NCBI RefSeq assembly: GCF_014529535.1
Contig: NW_023503302.1
Span: forward strand, 5,194,314 to 5,258,313
Reading direction: 5' to 3'
DNA from: Bradysia coprophila
Lineage: Eukaryota > Arthropoda > Insecta > Diptera > Sciaridae
Length of the DNA: 64,000 nt
Of this stretch, positions 25,953-37,159 are shown piece after piece (within the stretch, counting starts at the first letter, position 1; every line of letters starts with the position of its first letter). The translations under genes were made by a program, and so were the position numbers. The notes below the pieces were generated by a model. The model saw only the letters and a list, made by a program, of their open reading frames with translations, made no database searches and was not told the origin of the DNA.

Positions 25953-27526
25953 CAAAGTTTTCAGAAGACCGTTTCGAATTGAATTTTTCAAACCAGAGAT
26001 AATTTTTAAGATCAATTTCAGTAGGAAATCATACAGGGATAGGTATGATAGAGTGATTTGAATGCAAATTGAAAATTGTTTGGACCTTCAAAAACGTGAT
26101 CATTCGATTTTCTTCGAAACGACTGCGGAAATGTTACCTATCCGACTTTATCCGCAATTGTGGAAAGTCATGGTCGGGGAAGGTGAGAGAGCTCTACAGC
26201 ACAAGTGAAGATCCCGATCATTACAAGTTAGAGCTTTTTTGAAGCTACATCCTTCAGCTATTAAGTCTAGTCATTGGAAATGGTTTAGCCTCCCATATGT
26301 CAGAGAAATCACTCATCGTTACATGAAACACCAATCTACTACCGATGAAAATCAACATCGCTCTGGAGGCGTGGGAATGTTTTTTTAAAAATTGTAATAG
26401 ATATATTAGACTGTTCTCCGTACAACCGAAGAATTGGGTGTTTAGAAAAACAAAGTCACAGCTTTAAAACGTTCCGCCATAGCTAACAGAAGCCATTTTC
26501 AACAAAAAAGACAGAATTTTCTTGAGCTGACCCACCCAACTGATGATTTTGAATTTGCATGCAAATTACTTGTATCACACCTCAGGTTCAGTCCCATCAT
26601 GGTGACTACAATCCGAAAAACAAAAAATAATTCGGGTTCGGGATTACGTATATGTGGGAATATTTGGTTAAAAGCAAGGATGTGGAGCCGACGCCGAGGT
26701 ATTTAATCCATCGAGTGGATAGACAAACTACCCCGCAGAAACATAAGATATTTTACTCAACAATCGGCACACTGCGGAATGTTTCTTTAAAAATTTTAGT
26801 AGTCCTCCAGCTCGTTGGACTATTGTAGAGTTATAATCTTGGATCTTTGTATATAATTTTACTGTTTATTGCAAGAGTGTGTTGGTGTGAGGGAATAGCA
26901 GATTAATGTGGATGCTGCGAAGGGAGATCAACTGTGCTAAATTGACACTAAAACAATAGCGTATCACGGCTAAATGTCCAAAGTAAAACACTCTACCAAC
27001 CTTGTGATACTAGCAAACTCACTCGTGTGTTTTTTGAGTGTCTACAATTATCTTTTGGACAAGTGCAGAGTTTGTATGTATCGCAAGGGGTAAGCTGCTT
27101 TGTAATGATCATTTTTCGCATGAAGAGAAATGTTAAGAGAAAGCAGGACGGTAATAACAATACTCTCTCTAGCATCAAAACTCTCTAAAAAATTCGATTT
27201 AGGGGGGAAAGTAAGTTTGAGAAACGCTGATTTTTAATATGGCTAAAAAACAACAACAACAACACGAGGGAACAAAGGAGCAGTGACTCATAAACGTATT
27301 TACCACCTTAATAATTGTAAGTTGGTTGCTAGAGAGAGTATTGGTAATAACTATGTATAACAACAAACTGTGGATTCTGCACCTTCCTTCACGACAGTGT
27401 ACTGCAGAATCAAAGAACAAATTGCCGAACTGAATTGACTAAAACTGAATTGCTACTTCTTCCGAACCGGTGTCTCAATTGAATGTGTAAAGCAGGTGTA
27501 ACGAGTAACGTCCATTAATAAATTAA

Positions 27527-28328
27527 CGAGGGGTAACCGACTCGGGTAATTGACTACACACCCTTAAAGGAATTGCCGGAGTAATTGATGGAATTATAAT
27601 ATAAGGAATTGACCGGTATTGGCTGGAAATACGTCAAATTGTAGTAAATAAGGTTTAGTATGATGATCGGAAATTCCTGGTACTTTTTTCCGATCATCAT
27701 ACTTATCTGTATTTAGTCTAATTTACTTTCAATTCCCTTACAATGTATTAATGTATTTCCAGTCAATTACTTTTGATTCCTTCAATTTCGAGTATTTCCA
27801 GTCAATTCCGGTCAATTCCTCATAATTCCATCAATTTCACGTATTTCCAATCAATTCCAGTCAATTCCTTTTAATTCCATCAATTTTACGTATTCCCAAT
27901 TCCCAGTCGTTAATTCCATCAATTTCTTGTACTTCCATCAATTACAATTATTTACCGGAGTATCCGGGAAGCTGCAACATAGCTGTTCCAAATTTTAGTT
28001 TTGTCGAAAGCGTTTCAAAATAATCTGTTCATTACAAAACGCTCCATTAAATTTGAATTCAGTCTCTATTTGACAACTATATTTATTGTGAGTCACAAAC
28101 TATTTCCTACAAAAGAATATGTCGCAATGGAATAATAACGGAAAATATCGTGGAATTATTTCGAAAATTCGTGGAATTGTACAAATTAATTGGAATTATA
28201 GGAAATAAATGGCGAATCCGGCAAGTATAGCTGTTAATCCGGTAATTGAAGTAATAAAAGGAATTGAAAGCAATTAAAAGGAATTAGTAATTGATTTGCC
28301 ACCATTTCGGTCAGTCGGTTACCCCTCG
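27527..28328. mobile_element. hAT-like non-autonomous element with CGAGGGG ends (copy 2)
   Basis: 802 bp bounded by CGAGGGGTAACCGACT in inverted orientation at both ends and by a perfect 8-bp duplication TAAATTAA (27519-27526 and 28329-28336). The interior is packed with short AATTCC/GGAATT motifs in opposite orientations, a roughly 55-bp imperfect tandem unit at about 27770-27960, and a perfect hairpin at 27657-27703. No transposase is readable. Assignment to hAT rests on the 8-bp duplication. Confidence 0.88.
27657..27703. repeat. Perfect hairpin inside MITE copy 2
   Basis: AGTATGATGATCGGAAA pairs over 17 bp with its exact complement, leaving a loop of about 13 nt. It could fold in RNA from either strand. 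No further evidence that it is expressed. Confidence 0.7.
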
Positions 28329-28407
28329 TAAATTAACCATTCCAACAATCGAATTGACACCAGCATAAAATTTAAAACTAGAGTTGTACGAAACTTTCAA
28401 CTAAAAT

Positions 28408-28413
28408 TTTAAT
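28408..28413 (-). terminator. Candidate Prx3 poly(A) signal (variant)
   Basis: ATTAAA on the minus strand about 50 nt after the stop codon. A common variant hexamer; chance occurrence is possible in AT-rich DNA. Confidence 0.3.
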
Positions 28414-28463
28414 TTCAAAACGTTCGAAACAACAACATACAATCAAACTGGATTGTGGATCTT

Positions 28464-29722
28464 TCAGCCTTTCTTTTTAAAGTATTCTTTGGATCCCTTA
28501 ACATCGGGCTTGATGGTATCGGAATTTTGCTTCGGATCCCAATTGGCCGGACAAACTGCAATTTAAGCAACAAAGTCAGTGAACACCGATAATAATTGTA
28601 TGATCGAAAAAAAAAATTCGTTTACCTTCGCCGTGGTTTTCGAAGAATTGTAGCGCTTTGATCAATCGTAAGGTCTCGTCAATGGACCGGCCAATTGGTA
28701 AATCATTCACCGTTTTCTGACGAATGATGCCATTTTTATCGATGATAAATGTGCCACGCAACGAAATGCCAGCATTTTCGATCAATACACCGTAATCTCT
28801 GGATATTTGTTTGGTCAGATCCGACAATAACGGATATTGTAGTTTGCCAATACCACCATCCTGAAATGGACAATCGAATAAAGAAAATTGTTTGAGATAA
28901 AGTTGTGATGAGTGACTGTGTCTCCAACGTGTCACGCTAATTCATTGAACTGTATGAGCAGTTACCGCTGATGCTGTCAAGGACGGTAAGATTTATGAGT
29001 ATCGTCAAATGAAATTGGTAAGGTACAGACGGTATAGAATAGCCAAAAGACTATGTCATGGTGTCGGTATATGTGTGTATGTCGACATGACGGGTTATCG
29101 TACCGGAAGAAATGGTGCGACAGTTCAAAGGTTTATGATAGAATTCAATTACGTTTTATGTATGAGCGAAGACAATTGTCATAACCAACCGTACACGGTG
29201 CTGCTAAAGGTATAACAATTACCATAAATCTGAATTGATCAAAAACCAACCTTTCTATCGGTGTTACACCATGCCAAATGGCTAAAATGCGAATCAACTG
29301 ACACTCCAACGACGGCCGTGTTCAGATCATGGAATTCTTTCATGCGATCGCTGAATGAAACGATTTCGGTGGGACAAACGAAAGTGCTGCAAAAGACGAG
29401 ACAATTTTTGTTGTGGTTGTCGTCTTAACACGAAATTTTCACTTCACTTACAAATCCAGTGGGTAGAAGAACAAGACCAAATACTTTCCCTTGAAGTCTT
29501 CCAATTTAATTTCCTTGAAGTCACCGTCCACAACAGCTTGACCCTTGAAAGCTGGAGCTGGCTGTTGGACGTTGGCCGCTAGCAGTTTGACCCCTTTTTA
29601 GTGTTTCAATTAAATGGAACATCTGAGTCTCACCGGAATAACGAAATGGAAACAAAAGTCTTACCAGTGTGCAGAAATTGGTTGTTATTCACTGCATGTG
29701 CCTTGATGAGAAGTTGAGACAT
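28464..29722 (-). CDS. Prx3: Mitochondrial thioredoxin-dependent peroxiredoxin (Prx3)
   Basis: Typical 2-Cys peroxiredoxin reducing H2O2 with thioredoxin in the mitochondrial matrix. Exons 5' to 3' on the minus strand: 29722-29665, 29593-29452, 29386-29251, 28860-28626, 28555-28464; 663 nt, 220 aa plus stop, all phases agree. Peroxidatic Cys71 lies in FVCPTE, resolving Cys192 in HGEVCPANW. GGIG (114-117) and the C-terminal YF (215-216) are the eukaryotic features that make such enzymes sensitive to overoxidation. The stretch [16 protein letters not shown] and the C-terminal SKEYF match mitochondrial Prx3 rather than cytosolic or ER paralogues, and the N-terminal ~25 residues (basic/Ser/Asn, no acidic residues) fit a transit peptide. 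The ATG sits directly after a TTTCAG acceptor, with a matching donor GAGACAG/GTAAGA at 29786/29785, so a 63-bp 5' UTR intron is likely. Confidence 0.95.
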
Positions 29723-29785
29723 CTGAAAGACGGACGTTCTGAGTACCGGTGTAAGCAATGGAGTGTAACACTTCCTCTATCTTAC
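29723..29785 (-). other. Probable 5' UTR intron of Prx3
   Basis: Minus-strand donor GTAAGATAG preceded by GAGACAG, and acceptor TCTTTCAG immediately before the ATG, 63 bp apart, the size of neighbouring introns. Inferred from consensus only. Confidence 0.55.
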
Positions 29786-30731
29786 CTGTCTCATTAAATT
29801 CCATTTCGAGAGCATGTCTTTGGTAATTGAGATTCAATAAATGCGTTACGATTATGAGATTCGATGGGAATGCAATATTGCACAGTGTATATGGGTAGAA
29901 ACGTTTTGTCATAAAATATACTTTCTTTCACTTCTGTCATGGCATGCATGGCGTAGTGACTACGCCATCTATAAAACTGCACATGAAAAACTCTATCAGA
30001 AAGATTTCAAAATTTGGGGGCATTTCTCCGCCATTCACAACACAAATTCGACTGATTTTCAAATTATTGAAGTTCCGATTTCTTCTGAAAATTGCCATTG
30101 GCGACCTTTGATTGATCCTCGCTTTGATCACTGGTCAAAGTCAACTTTTTACTTTTCTTGCATATATTTGATTTTATCATAATACTGTGGACTGTATAGA
30201 GTGGAAATAGCAAATAACCGGATGAAAGTAACTTAAAGCGTTTCTCTGGTGAAGATGAGAGTGGTCCAATGTACCGATAGTCGAAAATTTTCAGAAATCG
30301 ATTTATTGCCACCTGAAGTTTTCCCAGACCCAGTCTGAAAAATGGCTTTTCGGAGTCATGGATCACTAGAATTTCTTGTTGATCGGTTTCGTTTGAGCCA
30401 CAGCTTTTCATTATTATTACAATTTCGATCATTTCAGCAGATCTTTCCACATAACGGCATTTTCCTATTTTTTTTTATTGAATGGATGTTATCAGACGAA
30501 CAAAGTGTTTCCGGATTGACTATGATTTGCTCTACACATGGAGAAAAACAAGGAGTCACATTAATTACAATCCGTTTCTCTTTACATCGCATGTGGATTG
30601 AATACTTTCAATTGGACTGTAATCGTGGAAAATGTGACTTATTTTCTCAATGCCCATGCAGACTTTCTTTTACCTTACTAGAGAGGTAATGTGGCCTTTC
30701 CCTCCCTAGGGAAAACTCTTTACAATCCTCG

Positions 30732-30886
30732 TACAGTTTTTAACATTCAAAAGTATCGACAAATTATACATTTCTTATTTCTCCAACTTCTCTCATTTCT
30801 CCATAACGAGTATATGGAGAAATGAGAGTAAGTAAGCAAAATAAGAAATGTATAATATGTCGATACTTTTGAATGTTACAAACTGT
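30732..30886. repeat. Foldback, 155 bp
   Basis: ACAGTTTTTAACATTCAAAA and AAGTATCGACA pair with the right arm ending AACTGT; the inner ATTTCTTATTT / AAATAAGAAAT and CTCATTTCTCCATA / TATGGAGAAATGAG also pair. Most of the element is stem. Confidence 0.85.
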
Positions 30887-30910
30887 AAGTTAAAACCCAA
30901 TACAATACAC

Positions 30911-30994
30911 GGGAAATAATGTGATATCTCGCATCACGATGAGTAAACGTATCACTTTTACTCATCGGGATACGAGGATATCACATTACCTCCC
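30911..30994. repeat. Foldback, 84 bp
   Basis: TAATGTGATATCTCGCATCA...GATGAGTAAA pairs with TTTACTCATCGGGATACGAG...TTACCTCC. A half-copy of the right arm, ACTTTTACTCACCGTGATAC..., is at about 36374-36412, so it belongs to a repeat family. Confidence 0.75.
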
Positions 30995-32795
30995 TGGTAT
31001 AGTAATATACTATTTATTCGACGATCGAGAACGAAAACGCAATGCGTTTATTGGCGACTGCTACAGTGTTTACTGCTTTAATATAGGCTCAATACAAACA
31101 ACACACACTCTACGGGTGGAAAAGTGATGTATGGATGTATGGTCGAAAAGTGATGTATGGAAGGTGCCCCTTATTTTTGATAATGAACAAGTCGTCCATA
31201 CAAAACAACTTTACTCTTCATCCAACAATTTACTAGAAATACGTTGTTAGTAGATTATTCCTACCTGTAGATGAGACTCTAAAAAAAGAACAAACTCCAA
31301 ATATCTGCTAACTCTGCATGATTATTTTACGATTTAATCAACAGAAAGCTTCTTTGATTTTCACTCATTTGCAATGCATATTGCATGAACTTAACTTTCA
31401 CATTTTCAAAATGAATATGTTTTGGAATGGATGAGCTTAGCACATTAATCATACACATTACCCAATACCCATATATACACAGTTCTATTTCATCGTTGAG
31501 GCGATTCGGAGCCATTTGTGCAAAAATGAGGATGTTGAGACCACTTTCCCTGTGGTACGCTTACACAGAAATGTATGAGGAAAATGTGGAAAATGCAAGA
31601 AGCGCACGGCGAACGTGTGTAATTTGTGAATGAACCCTTAATCAGCTACGATTTTCAGCATAAATAAATCGAATTTCTGTTGATAGTTTGTTGTAAGGTA
31701 GGTAAGGTCTGTAGAAAGGCTAATGTAAACAGTCAATTTTAACGGTTAGTGAACTAATTTTGTTTATCATCAAGAGGGGTGCCGACGAGTTTAGATGGAA
31801 TAGCTGATATAATCAAACACAAACTTCCTTTTAACCCCTAACCCAACGGTATATTCGATAGACTGAAAGAAGGAACATAAATTACAGAGTGCCTGTTTGA
31901 CTTTGTAGATACTTTTGTTAGAAATTGATATTTCAATGAATTTCAAAGCTTGGGATCAACATTTAACAAAACGAAATTTTTATATCCGAAAAAAGAGCGA
32001 AACTACGAGTAAACACATAATTTTTGGCAACATTTATAACATGGTAAATTTTGCGATAAAAATCCTCAAAAATATAATTCGAAGTAAAGTCAGACATGTT
32101 GAAGCAATGACAGTGATGGTTTTCTCATCACTCCAATTTCATTTTGGAGATCATGTGGCTTTTAGCTGTATCTCATAAAGTATACATATATGGACTGAAC
32201 TTCGTAGAATATCCTTTAACGATTTTCAGGTAACAGAAACTGAGGTGTGTGTAGTACGTAGAGGGGTCGATGTAGTATTAGCCTAATACTATTAGGTAAA
32301 CTTTACAAGGAGCGGAAAAAACAGGTCTAATTTTTTTAAAGCAAATTTTGTGGGCTAGACATTTAGTTCTTGGTCATCGTCTGTGAATGACCTTTTTGTA
32401 AAAATTTTTTGGGAATTGTACAAAAATTTGGCATTGCTTCTCATCTCTAATCTAAATGCAGAAAAGGGACATGTCCACTTAGGCGAATTATAAGAAAAAT
32501 GAGATTTCATTTGTTTATCATTATTCCCAGTAGGCTGATGATGTATTTTTTTCTAAAGCATGAAGAACCCTCTGCTGACTCCGTCAGACTATTTGAAACG
32601 GAGTTAAATCAATGAAATTTCAATTTTCGTATAATTCGCTAATTAGCTATGCCGCTTTCCAAGACATATTTTCAGGGTTTTTTTCTAGAATTTTCTTCGG
32701 GATATTTCGAGCATTTTACGAGTTACAAGAATTTTGAGAATTTTAAAGAATAAATTTCACGAAAATAAGTCCTGTCTCTTTATGAATTAATATAC

Positions 32796-32990
32796 AACTT
32801 TTCGAATCGAGATATTACATCATCAATGATGCTTCATCATCCATAAATTATTTTCTCTAACAAATTTTGTAGACTTTTCGTTATTGACAAGAACAAGGAG
32901 GTTACTTACATTGCTCTTTAAAGATCTGAGTAGTAACTTCATTTATCCTTTTATAGACGGCTTTGTCCTCTGTTATTGACAGCCACAAGA
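32796..32990 (+). repeat. 190-bp duplication, copy 1
   Basis: Almost identical to 36970-37159 in the same orientation: a handful of substitutions and one 5-bp indel. On the minus strand it contains an exon-like core with a ...AACAG acceptor and a GTAAGTAACC donor, encoding EDKAVYKRINEVTTQIFKEQ. Confidence 0.9.
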
Positions 32991-33232
32991 AAAATACAAC
33001 AATTTTATTTATAATGAACTCTATGATTACTAACGGTAGACCAAAAGTGTTGCATTGTTGCATTTTTGTTGTATTTAAGTACAAAATTTTTTGAAATTGT
33101 TGTATTAAAACAACACGTCTCCTAAGGGTTTAAATCCACTTTATAGTTTGATAAAACTATCCACCTCATCATTATTCATGAAAATGTAGTCATGTTTAAG
33201 AGGACATATGATGAATATAGCAAAGCCACGAA

Positions 33233-33411
33233 AGAGTAAAGTAAACCAGGCAGGAGCGCTTGATTTACAGAGGGTAAAGTAACCTTATTTTTTGCGAATA
33301 AAATTATTAAATCTATGTCAGTGTTCATTTGAGTTCATTTTCATACAGTGTGTTAGGTCCCTCATTTGACGTTTCAAAAATGAACCGCTCCTGCCTGGCT
33401 TATTTTACTCT
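33233..33411. mobile_element. MITE, 179 bp
   Basis: Inverted ends AGAGTAAAGTAAACCAGGCA and AGAGTAAAATAAGCCAGGCA (continuing GGAGCG in both). Non-coding interior. Flanking GCCACG/CGTGGC extends the palindrome, so the exact boundary and target duplication are unclear. Confidence 0.75.
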
Positions 33412-33470
33412 GCCGTGGCAGATCTAGTAGCGTCTCGTTATCATTTTGTAATGTATACACCGCGTCAACA

Positions 33471-33635
33471 TTAAGAGGCACCGGTACTTTACCGAAAAGA
33501 TTCGAATAGATTCGTGGTCGGAATTGCGGTCGTACATTTTTCAAAAAGGATTCTGATGAAAAGATATTAACAAAAATGAAATACGAAACACGAAAATGTA
33601 GGCTACAATTTTAGCTAAGTGCCGGTGCCTCTTAA
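33471..33635. mobile_element. MITE with TTAA target site, 165 bp
   Basis: Ends TTAAGAGGCACCGGTACTT and, inverted, TTAAGAGGCACCGGCACTTA. TTAA at both borders fits a piggyBac-type target duplication, though TTAA could also be part of the inverted repeat. No coding capacity. Confidence 0.75.
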
Positions 33636-34488
33636 ATAGTCCAAAATTAAAAACTTTTGCAAAAAAATGATGAAAAGCCCAGTAACAAAGTAAGTACGAA
33701 ATTTATAATCGGATTATGGCAGACAGAATTCAGTTCAATTTATTGGGAATCCGCGTTTTGTTGTTTCAATTAAACATAGGCATCATTTCAGTTATATTTT
33801 TTTTATTCACATGTACAATATACATTTACAATCATATTATGATATACATAAAATACTTTTTTTCCATTATGATTCATTTTATTGATCTAATATCTTTCGT
33901 AAAATATTCTATAATATTTTGGTGAGATAAACATTCAAAACGGTTGAAAAACATTTCGAGAGGAAAACGATATTTAGATATTATTATGTGGTTGCGGTGT
34001 GTTTGTTACGGGAAGTATGGTTTATATTTTGCATTTTGGTTGTTGGTGTTGTTGTGCCGGTGGTGAAGCTTTTTAACAAACCTTTTCATACTTTTTGTAG
34101 CAAGAACAACAAGCTGTACGTTTTCGGACTACAATTACAATAAATTTGCCTACAGGGGAAACAAAAGCATCTGGATAATCATATCCTCCTCAGTGGCTAT
34201 GACTTTGATACAGAATATTTTACTTCAGGAGTTTAAACGTACACATTTTACAGAAATGTGTTTGGTGTAGTTTAGTCAACAATGCACACATACGAGCAAC
34301 TGGAAAAATGTTCCAATGGATGTGGAAGTGGACCTATGGACCAGCACTCGGCGAATTTGGTACTATTCGATCGGTAATGACTCCTGCTACACGATAAACG
34401 TTTAAAATTGGAAAAATCCGGTACTACCCCACCCCATAAAATTCCTATACGAAAAACTGAAAACATGATTGAACATGATTGGACAATA

Positions 34489-34638
34489 CACTCACGGAAT
34501 TTTGAAAACCGACACATTTTCTGTTTCTGTGTTTTACTTGAGTTTGTGATTTCTTCATATAAAAATACATGCAAAGTACACAACAAACCAGTAAACCTCG
34601 AAACAGAAAATGTGTCGGTTTTCAAAATTCCGCGAGTG
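34489..34638. mobile_element. MITE with CGGAATTTTGAAAACC ends, copy A
   Basis: 150 bp, inverted ends CACTCACGGAATTTTGAAAA and CACTCGCGGAATTTTGAAAA, pairing continuing through ACCGACACATTTTCTGTTTC. TA at both borders (34487-34488, 34639-34640) suggests a Tc1/mariner-type target duplication. Second copy at 36476-36619. Confidence 0.82.
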
Positions 34639-34640
34639 TA

Positions 34641-34913
34641 TTAACGCAATTAAAGAAATTACATTTGGACGATGCACATGGACAATTTTGTGCCGCAGAC
34701 GTTCTTGATATTGTCTCGCGTCTGGTAAATTTAGAAGAATTGACAATAATCAACAGAAGTGAAAGCGATGAATTGACCGAAAAAGTGTATTCTGAAATTG
34801 TAAATGTTGTTGAACGTAGACCAAACGTACTGACACTAAAATCTAATTTTAGACAGAATTTCCTGGAAAATTGTGATGTGAATCGAAAAGTTCAATTAAT
34901 AAATTTTATTTGA
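34641..34913 (+). pseudogene. Fragment of an LRR- or F-box-like protein, C-terminal end
   Basis: Open frame of about 90 codons ending at TGA. It reads LTQLKKLHLDD, a spacer, then LVNLEELTIINR, i.e. two leucine-rich-repeat-like strands about 30 residues apart, and a charged tail. It begins immediately at the right border of the MITE 34489-34638. No recognisable LRR sequence continues on the other side, so this looks like a gene remnant and not a complete gene. The family assignment is by leucine spacing only. Confidence 0.4.
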
Positions 34914-36475
34914 GAATTTTAATCAATTCTCCAGCATTTACCTGTTCCGAGATGCCGAGAAAGGGAAAAGCGTATACAAAAGCCAAATTAAACTGCATGC
35001 TATTAAGCATATTATTATTATTACTATTATGAATCACTGGTTGTCGTTGTCGCTATGTAAGCGGAAGGTACTGTTTTTGGAAACTAAGCTTCAAATGTGA
35101 TAGATTTTTGTACAGATCTACTACATTTCTAGTACATTTCACCACAAAATAAGACATTTGCATTTCATGGATATTTGAAGTTATTTCACCAGAAAATAGA
35201 GCGCAAAGTATGAAGTACTGACAAAAATTGTAGCGCCTCTTCAGGCTAACGATGGTTTCCTATATATAGTCATTTAAGTGAACATAATATCAAACTTAAC
35301 TCAAGATAAGTTTTTATAGTTCTGAGGGTTCTGTTGATTTTCAACGTTCCACATGCATTCCATCAAATTAAAAAAAATTCTATTTTCATTTCACCCACAG
35401 AATGAGTGCAACAAATGAAAAGTTGTATACGCATCTGTTGTGCACGGTTGATTTTAGACACTTTTAGGCTACAGCTCACGAAATTGCCTAAAATCTACCA
35501 CATTAACAGATACGCAAATGCCTATTATATGCTTGCTCAGAGAATCCTCATTTGTAGACTGACAGGCTAATTTATTGTAACATTATTGTGAAAGCGAGCC
35601 AGTGGTGATTGTAGTCTCACGGTGTGTGAATAGGGTAACATTTTTTATTAATTATTTTAGTTCATGTTCCGTAAATAACAAAATTTTCGGATCACTCGTT
35701 TTGAATATTTTTCTCTCGTCTTTTTTATATCTACAATCTATAAATATAATAATATGCCTGTAGGTACTAATGACTAATCCATGATAATATATTTTCATCT
35801 CTCTACTTTACACAAAGTAAATAGTTAATGATAAAGTTGATGAGAGTTAAAAGTTGGGTATAAAATATTCTGTTTATGATATAGCAAAAATGTTTTTAAT
35901 TATAATTTTCTCTATAAAAATATGCAAAGGTTTTTTTTCATCAAATATTTGCCTTACGCAGATGAGATTCATGTGGTTTTAACTTATTTATTTTTTATGT
36001 TTAAAAAGGGCATGCATTGGATTTCAAACGATCAAAAAATCACTTATTTTTGCTGTAACTTTTACAACAAACCATCCTTTTTTTTGCAATGGCAATAAAC
36101 GATGTGCAGACGTAAACAGAACAGTCCAAGGACCGAAATCTACCTTTTGCACGCAAACGACTCACTTTACATAGGTTCTCCATGCATAGAAAATGGGACT
36201 TAACTGTCTCTCATTCTCTGTGTTTGTTTTTTGTGCTCGTAACATGAACCGTCTAATTTTTTTTTTAATCTTAGCAGAGGAACCTCTTAATCACACCATG
36301 TCCTTCAGAACGATAATTGTACAGCCAGCGGCCTCGTGTCATACTTACACATCTAGAGCCTAAGGCCCGAGGTACTTTTACTCACCGTGATACGAGATAT
36401 CATATTATTTCCTGTGTGCAGTTTGCTATTTTACTTTACGAGTGAGTTAAAGGGTTTTCCCTTCAAAGTAAAGAA

Positions 36476-36619
36476 AACTCACGGAATTTTGAAAACCGAC
36501 ACATTTTCTGTTTCGAGGTTTACTGGTTTTTTGTGAATTTTGCGTGTATTTTTATATGGACAAATCAGAAACTCAAGTAAAAAACAGAAAATGTGTCGGT
36601 TTTCAAAATTCCGTGTGCG
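36476..36619. mobile_element. MITE with CGGAATTTTGAAAACC ends, copy B
   Basis: Same termini as 34489-34638 (ACTCACGGAATTTTGAAAAC and complement). Its centre resembles copy A read on the opposite strand. Right border TA; left border less clear. Confidence 0.8.
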
Positions 36620-36969
36620 TACTTTGCAACTCGATTGCATAAATAACTATTTTGTGTTGCCTCGACTTCAACTTGAGCAAACGCATGCACTTATGTAGGA
36701 ATAGTTCCCTCGGTATAGTAATTCTTTGATACTGCAATTATGTTGTTTCTCTCCTTGTGACTCAAATATCTATTACATGCAAAATGCGCAAATAGTTCTT
36801 TAAACAGGAAAACTCGACACACGGAATGTGTTATGTGAATTTTCTATAAAAAAAATCGCTGAACTGTCAATATATAGTCATTAAATCGTCAACTGCTTTT
36901 ACCAGAATTAAGCTTGCATTGCATTTCATGTTTGTAAATACTTAGCTCCAACCCTTTTTTCATTTGAAA

Positions 36970-37159
36970 AACTTTTCGAATCGAGATATTACATCATCAA
37001 TGATGCTTCATCATCCATAAATTATTTTCTCTAACAAATTTTGTAGACTTTTCGTTATTGAAAAGAACGAGAAGGTTACTTACTCTTTAAAGATCTGAGT
37101 AGTAACTTCATTTATCCTTTTATAGACGGCTTTGTCCTCTGTTATTGACAGCGACAAGA
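36970..37159 (+). repeat. 190-bp duplication, copy 2
   Basis: Partner of 32796-32990. The 5-bp deletion falls at the putative donor, changing its phase. Confidence 0.9.

Larger units (their letters stand above)
25135..28463. other. Intergenic region between PNPase and Prx3
   Basis: 3.3 kb between the two convergent 3' ends. It holds a dispersed repeat (25317-25952), about 1.5 kb in which nothing was recognised (26000-27500), and an 802-bp MITE-like element (27527-28328). Short reading frames here do not resemble known proteins. Confidence 0.6.
29786..34486. other. Intergenic region upstream of Prx3
   Basis: No gene could be supported. Contains foldbacks at 30732-30886 and 30911-30994, one copy of a 190-bp duplication (32796-32990), and two MITEs (33233-33411, 33471-33635). 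A 128-codon minus-strand frame (30064-30450) matches nothing recognisable. Confidence 0.5.

Noticed and set aside
30064..30450. 128-codon minus-strand frame upstream of Prx3
   Set aside because: Composition is plausible but no family is recognised, it overlaps other frames, and there is no clear start or splice site.
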